In this document: one piece after another, positions 9,724 to 19,560 of the stretch
Layout: every line of letters starts with the position of its first letter
Numbering within the stretch: position 1 is the first letter of the stretch
Source of the DNA: Agriotes lineatus
Taxonomy: Eukaryota; Arthropoda; Insecta; Coleoptera; Elateridae
Length of the DNA stretch: 64,000 nt
Direction of reading: 5' to 3'
Assembly (NCBI GenBank): GCA_940337035.1
Contig: CALNHX010005237.1
Span: 46,922 to 110,921, forward strand
Position numbers and translations under genes: made by a program
Notes under the pieces: generated by a model
What the model was told of the DNA's origin: nothing
What the model saw: only the letters and a program-made list of their open reading frames with translations
Database searches by the model: none

Positions 9724-11340
9724 CTTTAGATTAAAAGGAAATCTACATAACCGAATTTGATTTCAAATAAGTATATACTTAGTGTGACATTGCACAAATA
9801 AAAATGACGCCGCTAACGGTGGGCTAATTTTACAAATTGAGCAGTTTTAAATAAGTTGATATTAAACTGGACAAATTTTATTATCCAACAAAGAAATAAT
9901 TGACGGTACCAACATCATAAAAGTTTAGGTTGTATAAACTGAGTTGATGGTAAAATAAAATGAAGACGACTACTTATCGACATAATATTGTAAGAATTAC
10001 ATAGAATGATAAATTGAAAATATAAAACAAAGGCACAGAAAAAACTAATTTAATTAGAAATAATGTTTGGTTAGTTATTAGTTATTATCAATTAAAGAAG
10101 AATTGATTAAATTTTGTTTTAAAAAAAGTTTTATTATGTATTAAAATATTTATTTTGACATTTGTGTATCTATCTTTCCTGAACTCCGACAGAAGCATCC
10201 AGAGTCCCAACCAGAAGCGCGGATACTGACGTTGCTGTGTGACACTAGCCAGTAGCTCGGAAAGGGCAGTCTAATTAATAGGGTTATTTCAAGGGTTTCG
10301 TCGTTATTTGAATTAAAATGCATCGTCACATAGATGTTAGGCTATATTGGTAATTTAACGACCCGTTGTGCTCAAACTATTGAATCTGTAACTGCTGAAG
10401 AACTTAGTTGAACAGTTCAGATTTGAGTAAAGAGGGTGCAATGGGAGGACTACCAGCTACCAGCTACCAGCTCGTCGTCTCCTTCAGCATCGCTTGTGGA
10501 GGTTGAACCCGTTCCTGGACTCTGGAATTCTACGTCTTGGGGGCGTATTCGCCACTCCTCTATTAATGTTAATAGGAAACACTCCAAATTGTTACCAAAA
10601 TCACGCCTCTTTACAAATCTTGTAATAGACTACTATCACAACAGTTGAATGTATGCTGGTCCGCAAAACTTGCTCTGCATTATACAAGCCCAATTTTGGA
10701 TTTTAGCTGGTCGGGACGCCATTCGCAAGCGTCTGCCAAAATGATAGGCATGTTCTCGAACTCAACCCCCGCTCATCTAACCAATGATGCGAGATTTGCC
10801 GGCTGCACCGCTCTAGGTAGTCAAAGCACTCATAGTAACAGGCGTGGATTATAGAAGATAACACAAGAACGATCGAGAAGTTTTGTTTAATATTTTCTGC
10901 TTCTAGTACTTATTGTCGCCATTTATCCAGCATTTTTGTTTTCATTTGTTATTATATTACCTTTTCAATCTTTAATTTGCTTCAGTTTAAATGTACTGAT
11001 TTTTATGTTTTTCAAATACAATAAATTTGACTTTTCAATTGTATTAATTACTAGATGTGGAGATTTTGAACTCATTCGTAGAAGGTTCTTTCATATTTCA
11101 GACACGGCTAGTATTAGTGGATGGTGATGATCCCTCACATAACTGGAATCATTGAGTTTTAATTTTTTAATAATTATTTTTGTCGAGCACAAACGTTATT
11201 TTTTTTCAGTAGACATTCCTCAATTAAGTTTATTATTTCACCCTACTGTTTTTTTTTAAATTTCCATTCAGCTTGCATTGAAAAGTAGCATCCTTTATCT
11301 AATAGACTTGTCTGTCAGGGACGCTGTTTTGTCTGTCCGG
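9724..11340. other. Unassigned interval
   Basis: AT-rich, with only short frames. A small TACCAGC triplication occurs near 10450. The 70-codon frames around 10436-10854 match nothing I recognise and lack coding character. From about 11310 short copies of the following satellite begin (GGGACGCTG). Confidence 0.35.
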
Positions 11341-12117
11341 GACGCTGTTTCAGCAGCCAAACCGTAAGAGATAGAGAAAAAAGTTATGAAAGTTATATGT
11401 TTGGAATGGTCATGTCAGGTCAGGAACCGAATTTCAGTCACGTGACACTTCCGGTTTTCGAGAAATCACGTGATTTCCGTCCTGGACGCTGGTCCGTCCG
11501 GGACGCTGTTTCAGCAGCCAAACCGTAAGAGCTAGAGAAAAAAGTTATGAAAGTTATATGTTTGGAATAGTCATGTCAGGTTAGGAACCGAATTTCAGTC
11601 ACGTGGCACTTCCGGTTTTCGAGAAATCACGTGATTTCCGTCCGTCCGGGACGCTGGTCCGTCCGGGACGCTGTTTCAGCAGCCAAACCGTAAGAGATAG
11701 AGAAAAAAGTTATGAAAGTTATATGTTTGGAATGGTCATGTCAGGTCAGGAACCGAATTTCAGTCACGTGACACTTCCGGTTTTCGAGAAATCACGTGAT
11801 TTCCGTCCTGGACGCTGGTCCGTCCGGGACGCTGTTTCAGCAGCCAAACCGTAAGAGCTAGAGAAAAAAGTTATGAAAGTTATATGTTTGGAATAGTCAT
11901 GTCAGGTTAGGAACCGAATTTCAGTCACGTGGCACTTCCGGTTTTCGAGAAATCACGTGATTTCCGTCCGTCCGGGACGCTGGTCCGTCCGGGACGCTGT
12001 TTCAGCAGCCAAACCGTAAGAGATAGAGAAAAAAGTTATTAAAGTTATATGTTTGGAATGGTCATGTCAGGTCAGGAATCGAATTTCAATCACATGACAC
12101 TTCCGGTTTTCGAGAAA
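11341..12117 (+). repeat. Tandem array with alternating 161/165-bp units
   Basis: Unit starts (GACGCTGTTTCAGCAGCC) fall at 11341, 11502, 11667, 11828 and 11993, giving lengths 161, 165, 161, 165 and a partial fifth. Units 1, 3 and 5 share type-A variants (GATAGAG, GGAATGGTC, GGTCAGGAA); units 2 and 4 share type-B variants (GCTAGAG, GGAATAGTC, GGTTAGGAA, and an extra TCCG). The array is therefore a higher-order repeat of a 326-bp dimer, formed by duplication of a two-unit block. Most units contain two CACGTG-type palindromes about 35 bp apart. No coding capacity is likely. Confidence 0.9.
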
Positions 12118-12149
12118 TTTAAAAAAATATTATTGTTTTTATTTAATAC

Positions 12150-12509
12150 GCGTTCTATTTGAAAAACGGTTTTTTTTGTTTTATTAAATGAGACATTTGT
12201 CTCACTGGTTGCTAGTTTTTATATATTTCTTTAAAGAGGATTGTCCACTGTGTGACACATTGCCCATAGTTATATTGAAGCGAATGCTTTTCTATAATCG
12301 ATGAACGCTAGGTGAATAGGTAACATCATATGCGTCATGCGTTACATTCTTTTCGATCAAAGTGTGATGAAAGTGAAGATGTACAACCATACTGTAAGAT
12401 TTCCTGAAGCAACTTGTTCGGGAGGTTGGTAACTATTGAATGTCTTGGTTAGTCTGTTAGTTATGATTCTACCTAATAACTTGCACGGGTGTGGAAGTAA
12501 ACTTATTGG
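12150..12509 (-). pseudogene. Non-LTR reverse transcriptase pseudogene, part 1
   Basis: On the minus strand the frame reads LPISLLPHPCKLLGRIITNR near 12505-12450 and, after damage, HLAFIDYRKAF near 12315-12280. These are consecutive RT blocks of insect non-LTR elements (PISLL...RIITNRL...LAFIDYxKAFDS). Frameshifts separate the blocks, so it is dead. It continues on the far side of the element inserted at 12513-15050. Confidence 0.75.
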
Positions 12510-12512
12510 TAG
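12510..12512. repeat. Target site duplication TAG (left)
   Basis: TAG adjoins the left terminal repeat and recurs at 15051-15053. Removing the element plus one copy restores continuity of the RT pseudogene, which supports the boundary. Confidence 0.75.
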
Positions 12513-12865
12513 TAGTAGGGAGGCCAAGAGAATTAATAATTATTTTCGTGGGACTGAGTAGGTTTATACCGACAAGTGATACCATCGTAATTAGCGGTGT
12601 TTCCTCAGTAGAAAAACTCCTGTTGTCGCTTTCTTAGCCTGTGGAGTGAGGAGCTATGACGTCACAAAGGTGGTAAAATGGTAAGTTTCAACAGTTTTTT
12701 GCAAATATCTCGTTACCTGTGAAGTTTACTGTGAACTTTACCTTATACAGAATTAATCTACATTTAATTTACAATAAAAATTGTCTTATGTATTTTTGCA
12801 GTCCAGTACAGGATTGCGGAGATATGGAGGGGGTAAAAATGTAACTTTTCTGTTTGGCAAAAATT
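12513..12865 (+). repeat. Left terminal inverted repeat arm
   Basis: Pairs with 14520-15050: shared blocks include TTTTCGTGGGACTGAGTAGG, GCTATGACGTCACAAAG and TTTACAATAAAAATTG. It has lost about 190 bp present in the right arm. Confidence 0.85.
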
Positions 12866-12929
12866 CAAAAATTACGCCTATGAACTCGTAATATTCGCTC
12901 CAAGTGTATTATATAAGGGGTTCAAGGAA

Positions 12930-14018
12930 GTGGGGAGGCGAGATGGTTATGGTGAAGCACCCAGCACCAAAGACGACATATTCGTACATTTGCGCAGATC
13001 ATCCACTACTACACATGTTGAAGTGAAAGTGGAAGATGGAATTCATGTCACTCTTGGACAAGCAACATTTCTAACTAATACTAAAAGCAAGATGCAACTG
13101 ATTGCTCTAATCACTGTACACAACAGCAAGCTGGCTGCAAAGTGATTTAGGCAAAAGGTGGTGCTGACATCAAGATCGTTTTTACAGCAATTGACAAATC
13201 AAAGAAGGAAACAGAGGCTATCGTAATTGGCAATGCCATCGATTTATTGGTCTTGTTAGTTGTTCATGCTCCAGTCAACCAACAGTTGAAGATGATTGTA
13301 CCGAAGAAAGGTAACCAAGAAGAAAAAGTTTACTGGACTGGTGCATACAGCGTGGTATCGGGGAAATGAAGGATGTTCTGTTGACAGCTTACACTTTCGC
13401 CGGATGTGATACCGTTTCTTCAATTTATAGAAAGGGAAAAATAACGCCTTCTGAAAAAGTGCAAAGTGACAAGGAGCTTTACACAAAGCTGTTGACTTTT
13501 AACAACCCAAATGCAGACCCAGATGCGCTAGCTGATGCTGGAACCATTTCTTCCTTTCGATATTTGCATCAACAAATGCAGATAATTTGGATACTCTGCG
13601 CTTTCAATGTTACTTGCAGACCATCGCAAAGGGGCCTGTACACACACATTTGAGGTTGGCTGTACTTTCCCCCACTTTAGCAGCAGGACAACAACACTCT
13701 TATCGAGTTTACCATCAAGTGCAGCAATGGCTCAATGTCAATAAAGATTCACTAAAATGGGATTGGAAAAGGATTGGTGGTTATTTGCGTTCAGTTGCAA
13801 CCACAAAGGCAGCTGATCCTGAAAAATTTCTCTCCCTCATTGTTTGCACTTGTAATACGGGGTGTGTCAGAAACTGTGAGCGTCGTCAGAGTGGCTAGAA
13901 ATGCTCAAATATGTGCAAGAAATGCTCCGAACATAGGTGCACCAACAGAGATGCACTAATTATTGACTACGGCATCGATGAAGATAATCTTCATGAAAAA
14001 GAGCTTAACGATTTTTAG
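12930..14018 (+). pseudogene. XPG/FEN1-like nuclease gene remnant with CXC-type tail
   Basis: Pieces of one protein lie in order but in changing frames: 12930-13145, about 13157-13360, 13366-13560, and 13587 to the TAG at 14016, with a further stop at 13896. The second piece has GGADIKIVFTAI, then AIVIGNAIDLLVLLVVHAP. The third has TFAGCDTVSSIYRKGK. This order (acidic helix, V-x-G/E-x-x-x-D-L-L, then GCDT...GKGK) resembles the XPG-I region and helix-turn-helix of FEN1/XPG nucleases. The last piece carries HSYRVYHQVQQWL and a cysteine cluster (CTCNTGC, CERRQSG, CSNMCKKCSEHRCTN) like the CXC tails of proteins I recall from invertebrate transposons. A second copy of the family lies at 48600-50300. 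Confidence 0.6.
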
Positions 14019-14223
14019 GTTACTGATTGCTGTAATTTATTATTATGTAACTACCATGTACGTTGTACATACCACTTTCCATTGAAGAACATTGAATTTA
14101 CTGAAAAGCATGTATTGTGAAGAAAAAAAATTCAATTATCTTTTGTATTAAAGCTTATTAGATAAAGTTTATAGTCAACCTTGTTTCAATGCTATCCACA
14201 TGATTTTATATTTTTAGGAAAAT

Positions 14224-14388
14224 ATGACAAAATATGGAGGTAATTTAAGTAGCTTTAATTATAAAAGCCCAAATGGGAAAGAGGAAAACGATATGATGAA
14301 TTATCTAAAAGGAAAAATAGGTAAAGTGAAAATAAAAATGACAAAGAAGGGGAGCAATGTAGATATATTGTCAGATTCATACACATAG
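14224..14388 (+). CDS. Possible small lysine-rich ORF inside the long-TIR element
   Basis: ATG to TAG, 54 codons, beginning MTKYGGNLSSFNYKSPNGKE. It follows a pyrimidine-rich TTTTATATTTTTAG resembling a splice acceptor and could be a terminal exon of the element's former gene. No family recognised; it may be chance. Confidence 0.2.
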   Translation: MTKYGGNLSSFNYKSPNGKEENDMMNYLKGKIGKVKIKMTKKGSNVDILSDSYT

Positions 14389-14519
14389 GCGTACATACAT
14401 ACATACACACATACAAATGTTCCTATGTTAATGATGCATTACTAAGTACTTTTTATAACGAAACATACTCTTTATAACGAAACATACTCATTTTCAAGTG
14501 ATTACGATGAATCCCAAGC

Positions 14520-15050
14520 TAAGTAGAAAATAATGACATCATTGCTCCCTCAATATCTCCGTAACTCTTGTCTAGAAGTCAAAAATGCATAAAACCATTT
14601 TTATTGTAAATTAAATATAGATTAATTTTGTATAAGATAAAGTTTGCGCTAAACCTCATAGTTAACGAGATATTCGCGAAAAACTGTTGAAATCTACCAT
14701 TTTACCACCTTTCTAGCTTTCCACCCCCCTCCCGCCTAAACCCAAAGCGCAATGTTGTGCAACTTTTTATCACTTACTAAGTGGAGGGCACTAAACAGTT
14801 TTCTGCTGGGTAAAACTTTCTTTTTGGATGTTTGGGTTAAACCCTGGTTTTCTGTACTAAAACCTGGAACCAAGAATGACCATCTTTGTGACGTCATAGC
14901 TCTTCACTCCACAGGCTGAGAAAGCGACAACATAATTTTTCATACTCAGGAAACACCACCGAATAAGAAGATACCACTTGTCGGTATAAACCTACTCAGT
15001 CCCACGAAAATCGTTATTTGATGAGTTAATTTAGTTTGGCCTCTCTACTA
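14520..15050 (+). repeat. Right terminal inverted repeat arm
   Basis: Inverse of the left arm, with about 190 bp extra (about 14710-14880). The inner end matches CGGAGATATNGAGGG of the left arm. Confidence 0.85.
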
Positions 15051-15053
15051 TAG

Positions 15054-15180
15054 GTAGTTATCGTTATTTAATTTGTTTCTTTCTGGTTCATTAGTACATT
15101 TTCCCAGGTTTCGGGATTAAACCTTCTATGCTGGTGGCGTGTTGATTGAAAAGTATAGGTCCTTATAGATCTTCAATGAT
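15054..15180 (-). pseudogene. Non-LTR reverse transcriptase pseudogene, part 2
   Basis: The minus strand reads GLIPKPGK near 15120 and then, next to the insertion site, NDNY. Joined with part 1 across the site this gives NDNYLPISLLPH, the normal NYRPISLL block of RT with one substitution. The element at 12513-15050 therefore landed in a pre-existing RT sequence. Confidence 0.65.
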
Positions 15181-15597
15181 TTCTAAATCACTTTTTGTTC
15201 CGTTTTATTTCACCTTCACTGTTTTTTAGTTGGTGCATTACTCTATAAAATGAATTTACTATAAATAATCAGGCAAAAGTGAACACAGCTAGCTACAGTG
15301 GGACACAAACGCGCTTATTTTCTGAAAGCGTAGGTGTTTTCGTCTAAATAGATTCAGGAGGGACGGAAAAAGTATGTAATTATTATGCGTCGAGCCCCAC
15401 CGTTTATAGTTATTTTTCTACAGCCGTGATTTTAAACTGTTTCCAAGGGTCATATGCGGCGTGCTTTATGTTGTCTATAAAACACGCCATTCCATTTAAA
15501 GCACGGAGTACTTTAAGAGGTTATAAAACCTTATTTGTGAAGATTAAAAGTACAGTTATTATATCGGACCAATTTGTATGCGGAGCCCCGAGTGCCC
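15181..15597. other. Unassigned interval
   Basis: Mixed AT-rich sequence with no motif recognised. It runs up to the first minisatellite unit. Confidence 0.3.
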
Positions 15598-15985
15598 GAT
15601 TGGAGAGGGGCGGAGCCCGATGGCCCCCTTGGAAAGGGGCGAAGCCCCGAGGGCCCCCTTGGAGAGGGGTGGAGCTCCAAGAGCCCCCTTGGAGAGGGGC
15701 CGAGCCCTAAGGGCCCCCTTGGAGAGGGGCCGAGCCCCGATGGCCCCCTTGGAGAGGGGCGGAGCCCGATGGCCCCCTTGGAGAGGGGCGGAGCCCTGAG
15801 GGCACCCTTGGAGAGGGGTGGAGCTGCAAGAGCCCCCTTGGAGAGGGGCCGAGCCTTGAGGGCCCCCTTGGAGAGTGGCCGAGCCCCAAGGGCCCCCTTG
15901 GAGAGGAGCGGAGTCCCGAGGGCCCCCTTGGAGAGGGGTGGAGCTCCGAGGGCCGCTTTGGAGAGGGGCGAAGCCCCTAGGGCAT
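15598..15985 (+). repeat. GC-rich minisatellite, about 13 copies of 30 bp
   Basis: Units follow GGAGAGGGGC-GGAGCCCCGA-GGGCCCCCTT with minor changes. Because the period is mostly a multiple of three and the unit lacks stops, several frames stay open and give repeats such as PLERGGAPRA. Each unit contains inverse segments (GGGGC...GCCCC) that can fold. The openness is a by-product of the repeat, not evidence of a gene. Confidence 0.9.
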
Positions 15986-16034
15986 TTAAGCTAACAAACT
16001 CCTCGGCTGTAGAAAAAATATTGAAGACAACTCG

Positions 16035-16130
16035 TGTTTTACAGTTTAAAAATCTCGGCCGATCATAAAATTCTCGCTTCGCTCGAATTTTAACATGATC
16101 GACCTCGATTTTTAAATCCTCTGTAAAACA
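16035..16130. repeat. Compound hairpin with GC-rich tip
   Basis: TGTTTTACAG (16035-16044) pairs perfectly with 16121-16130, TTTAAAAATC (16045-16054) with 16107-16116, then GATCAT with ATGATC and AAAATTC with GAATTTT. The tip is TCGCTTCGCTCGA. Confidence 0.85.
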
Positions 16131-16161
16131 CTAGTTGCCTTAATAGCTATAATGATACGAG

Positions 16162-16255
16162 TGCGAAAACACAAGCTTAAAGTTCGAGGGTGTTGTTATG
16201 CAACGAGACGCAGTCGAGTTGCATAGACACCCGAGATACTTTAAGCGTTTTCGCA
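16162..16255. repeat. Second compound hairpin
   Basis: TGCGAAAAC (16162-16170) pairs with GTTTTCGCA (16247-16255), GCTTAAAG (16175-16182) with CTTTAAGC (16239-16246), GGGTGT with ACACCC, and TATGCAAC with GTTGCATA. The tip includes GAGACGCAGTCGA. Same architecture as the hairpin just before it. Confidence 0.85.
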
Positions 16256-16339
16256 AGAGTGTCATTCAAAATTTTTTCTGTTGATCAACCACGTTGGTCA
16301 CGAGTCGCTATGGATATGTTGTTTATTTTATAAACGAAA

Positions 16340-16770
16340 ATGTCAAAATTAAATCAAATTCCTGAAAATATTTTTAAAGAAAGGGAATCTATTGCGAGAA
16401 AATTTGTTGCCCGTGAAGTCTAAAGCTGCTTACCAGAAGGTTTATTAAAATTTCTGCCATTGGTGAGAAAATACCAAAGTCTTCTCGGTAACAGAAGAGG
16501 TAATTCTTGTCTATTTATTAGACGAGAAGGTAAGTCTGCGATTATTTTCATTTCCATTTATATTTAATTCATTTGAGTTGCAGCAAGAAACGTCACATGC
16601 TTCACTTTGGCAGCATTATTCGATGCTGAAGTCATCCTTAAAAATGAAAGAAAACCTGCGCCTTGAGCAGTTTGGGAATGTAATTGCTTACCTTAAACAA
16701 ATAAATGTAACACTTCAAGATACAAAAACGCATTTAATAAACCCTTATTGTTGCTATATTTGTTTCGTGT
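16340..16770 (+). pseudogene. Crypton-like tyrosine recombinase, N-terminal fragment
   Basis: An ATG at 16340 starts MSKLNQIPENIFKERESIAR; a TAA at 16421 interrupts it, and the same strand continues past 16500. GAGAAG|GTAAGT at 16530 and TTGAGTTGCAG at 16583 delimit a likely 54-bp intron. The next exon reads ETSHASLWQHYSMLKSSL and NVIAYLKQ, which resembles the DNA-binding N-terminal half of insect Crypton-type recombinase proteins (LWxxYSMLKxxL...AFLKR). The catalytic half is absent here, but a separate copy of that half lies at 36748-37640. The piece is degenerate. Confidence 0.55.
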
Positions 16771-16790
16771 TTTAAAATTTTTAAAACACG
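16767..16790. repeat. Short near-perfect palindrome
   Basis: GTGTTTTAAAA and TTTTAAAACAC face each other with a single-base centre. AACGTGTTTTAAG follows at about 16802. Confidence 0.7.
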
Positions 16791-18620
16791 TTGTTCCGGG
16801 AAACGTGTTTTAAGCTGCTGTTTTTATTCTAGGATTTAGATATTAAAAAGATGACTTAAAATATGACCAAGAGAAAAATGAATTTTAGCCGAAAGATGAT
16901 TGGCGTACCCTAAAGTTCCTAACCTAGAAGAGAACGGTCTCAGCGAAAGGGGTGTCATAAAAGTCGGTGCAGCTGTGTCCTGACTTGTCTTCACCTGCTA
17001 ACGTTTAATTCGCTCATACGATCACCTGCAAGCAGCTTTATAGGGTTCTACGTCAATTGGACACTGTCAATTGGTCGCGCGATAATTGGACGAGTGCAAC
17101 AATTGGACGCATGCAACAATTGAACCCGTTTATAATTTATTAGAATTTAAAGAAACTAATAAGTATTTTCAAAAATCAGTAGCTAGTTTAAATAATTCTT
17201 TGTAGAAAGGTTTGAACTAAATTTGAAGGAGGTATTTAACCAGCAATTACTGCTCTTTCCAGGAACATTGAGTGGAGAAAACTTGATACGAGCGTCGTCA
17301 GAAATTAAAAATTAGCTTGTCACCCCGCCGTCCAACACTCGTATCGATGGTAATGGATGTGCCATAAAAAAGGCCGAAGCTCTATTTAATTTTGAATTAA
17401 ACAGGCATAAATTTTAAATTTCAAAATTTACGAAATCCAGTCATAAGTTTAAAATACAATTCTGATTTAATAAGCAAGACGTTTTTAAATGCCGCAATTA
17501 CCAGTTTTGCTTCGTAATTACGCTAAGTTAAAGGCCAGAAAAAACTGCACACCTGCAACTCATGCAAAATAGCCGACCCACTATCGCAAGTTCAACGAGC
17601 GGACTTCACACCAAGCAGGAAGCAATGATATTTACCGCTGAGTTGCTGAGTAATTATTTTGTAATTTTAAACGCTGTGTTCTAGTAAATTACACAATTTT
17701 GAACTTTGATATGTTACTTAGTTAAGCATTCTTGTTTTGTATAAATAGAACATTTATTTTCGTAATAAAACAATCTGCATTTAATGTTTGATTCATTCAC
17801 TACGTCGCCACTCTAATACTAAGCCATAATATCATCGAGACGTGAGGCTGCGTCTTTTAGGGTGGTTTACTGTCGTCCCTTTCAAGTACCATTGACTACA
17901 TTGGTTTAAAACGTAAACACAGTCTTGTTTACGTGCTTGAGGGATAGAACCAGCGCAAAGCAACGGAAACCTGATTACAGCCTCCAGGCAATTCTGTTCA
18001 AGCTCTAAAAGAACAAGCCCAGATGACAAATTCTCGAGCCGCGGCAATATGTCATTATCCAGTCTAACAAAGCTGTAGGTTCCCTTACGGACGTAAGCCA
18101 TAAATTTCGGAATAGGAGTAACGAGCCCGCTCAAAACTCAATCCGTTGACCGTCACTCACTTGCATGTGTAAGAACGTCAGAACAAAGTAATCGAAAAAT
18201 CCCATTAAGCAGGGAAACACAAAAATTAAGCTACATAATTCACGAGAAAGCAAGCATGGTCAACAGTTGCTTAGCCGATGTTCGAAACGCCGATGCCGGG
18301 TATCATAAATTAACTCGCCGGCCTAAAAACGACCGCTGGATCGCCGAAGCAAACCGTCACAGTTCACGGGCAAAAAGAACCTTTAAGAGCGCCCAGGGTA
18401 AATTATTCATATGCAAAAATGGCAACATTTATTCTAATTATTGGTGCCGCGTAAATTGAACTATCAAATGTTGCGTATCAAAAATTGCGCAAAATTACAA
18501 GGAAGACGAGGGACTGCGGCCCTACCCAGAATCTAGCGAATTAGCGGCACGCGGAGGAAAATACTTCCAAAAATTAAATAAACTCAATCGCAGCGCAGTA
18601 ATTAAGCGGCGAGTTATACT
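16791..18620. other. Unassigned interval
   Basis: No gene recognised. A cluster of CAATTGGAC repeats is seen near 17050-17130. A 100-codon minus-strand frame at 17832-18134 begins at TTG and resembles nothing I know; I do not call it. Confidence 0.3.
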
Positions 18621-18869
18621 TATCCCAATCACGGCGTGTTTGGATTCAAAATTCAAGGGGATTTTCAAGCAATATAATGCGGCTAAAATCAACCCGCTAA
18701 TTAGACGCGCCAGGAAATTAGCATTACGCATTGCATAATCGAATAATTTATCCAAATCACGTCGTGTTTGGATTCAAAATTCAAGTGGATTTTCGAGCAA
18801 TATAATGCAGCTAAAATCAACCCGCTAATTAGACTCGCCAGGGAATTAGCATTACGCATTGCACAATCG
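18621..18869 (+). repeat. Tandem duplication of about 120 bp
   Basis: Two copies start TATCCCAATCACGGCGTGTT (18621) and TATCCAAATCACGTCGTGTT (18749). Both contain TTGGATTCAAAATTCAAG and end GCATTACGCATTGCANAATCG. They differ at about ten sites. Confidence 0.85.
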
Positions 18870-18936
18870 CCTAAATGAATGCCAGCAGCCAACAGCCCCT
18901 CTGGACTCTGGCCTTCTCCGAGCTGTCGGTCTCCTG

Positions 18937-19560
18937 GACGTCGAGCCACGTCAGCCGCCGCCCCCCGAGAGGACGACAAGCGCCCGCTCCTGCAGCCCCA
19001 GCCGCTTCTAGGACGCTGCGCCCTTCAGCCGCCGCTTCCAAAGGATTCCACTAACCGGACGTCGAGCCACTTCAGCCGCCGCCACCGAGAGGACGACGAG
19101 CGCCCGCTCCTGCAGCCACAGCCGCTTCTAGGACGCTGCGCTTTTCAGCCGCCGCCTCCAAAGGATCCCCCCAACCGGACGTCAAGCCACTTCAGCCGCC
19201 GCCCCCGAGAGGGTGGTCAGCGCCCGTTCCTGCCGCCCCAGCCGCTTCTAGGACGCTGCGCCCTTCAGCCGCCGCCTCCGAAGGATCCCACCAGCCCGAC
19301 GCTGAGCCACTTCCGCAGTCGCCCCCAAGAGGACGATCATCGCCCGTATCTGCCGCCTACGCGTTCCCAGGACGTCGAGCCACGTCAGCCGCCGCCCCCG
19401 AGAGGACGATCGTCGCCCGCACCTACTGCCTACGCGTTCCGAGGACGTCGAGCCACTTCATCCGTCGCCCCCGAGAGGACGATCAACGCCCGCGCCAGCC
19501 ACCTACGCTTTCCCAGGGCGCCGAGCCACTTCCTCCGCCGCCCCCGAGAGGAAGACAAGC
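18937..19560 (+). repeat. Nested minisatellite with 120-bp and 73-bp periods
   Basis: The marker GACGTCGAGCCAC or a close variant occurs at 18937, 19058, 19178, 19298, 19371, 19444 and about 19517. Three spacings are 120-121 bp and three are 73 bp; the short unit lacks a 47-bp block (GCCGCTTCTAGGACGC...). A frame of 250 codons crosses it (18879-19631), but 73 is not a multiple of three, so the repeated peptide changes at each short unit. This argues against selection for a protein. The GC-rich composition contrasts with the flanks. Confidence 0.85.

Larger units (their letters stand above)
12513..15050 (+). mobile_element. Long-TIR DNA transposon with XPG-like gene (possibly Academ/AcademX)
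   Basis: A 2538-bp element. The left end TAGTAGGGAGGCCAA and the inverse right end TAGTAGAGAGGCCAA match, and similarity continues for some 350 bp on the left and 520 bp on the right. The length difference is a block of about 190 bp missing from the left arm between two AAAGRTGGT motifs. A 3-bp TAG duplication flanks it. The interior holds a decayed gene whose conserved parts resemble a PIN/FEN1-XPG-like nuclease with a cysteine-rich tail. From memory, Academ transposons have 3-4 bp duplications and one lineage carries an XPG-like nuclease, so that is the leading label; no DDE domain is visible in this internally shortened copy. Confidence 0.75.

Noticed and set aside
11341..12117. CRISPR-like regularly spaced repeats
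   Set aside because: Units are contiguous satellite copies with no unique spacers, in a eukaryotic context.
15574..16068. Open frames of 60-164 codons on both strands
   Set aside because: Produced by the 30-bp minisatellite; several frames are open at once.
17832..18134. 100-codon minus-strand frame
   Set aside because: Starts at TTG, has no recognisable motif, and no neighbouring coding sequence supports it.
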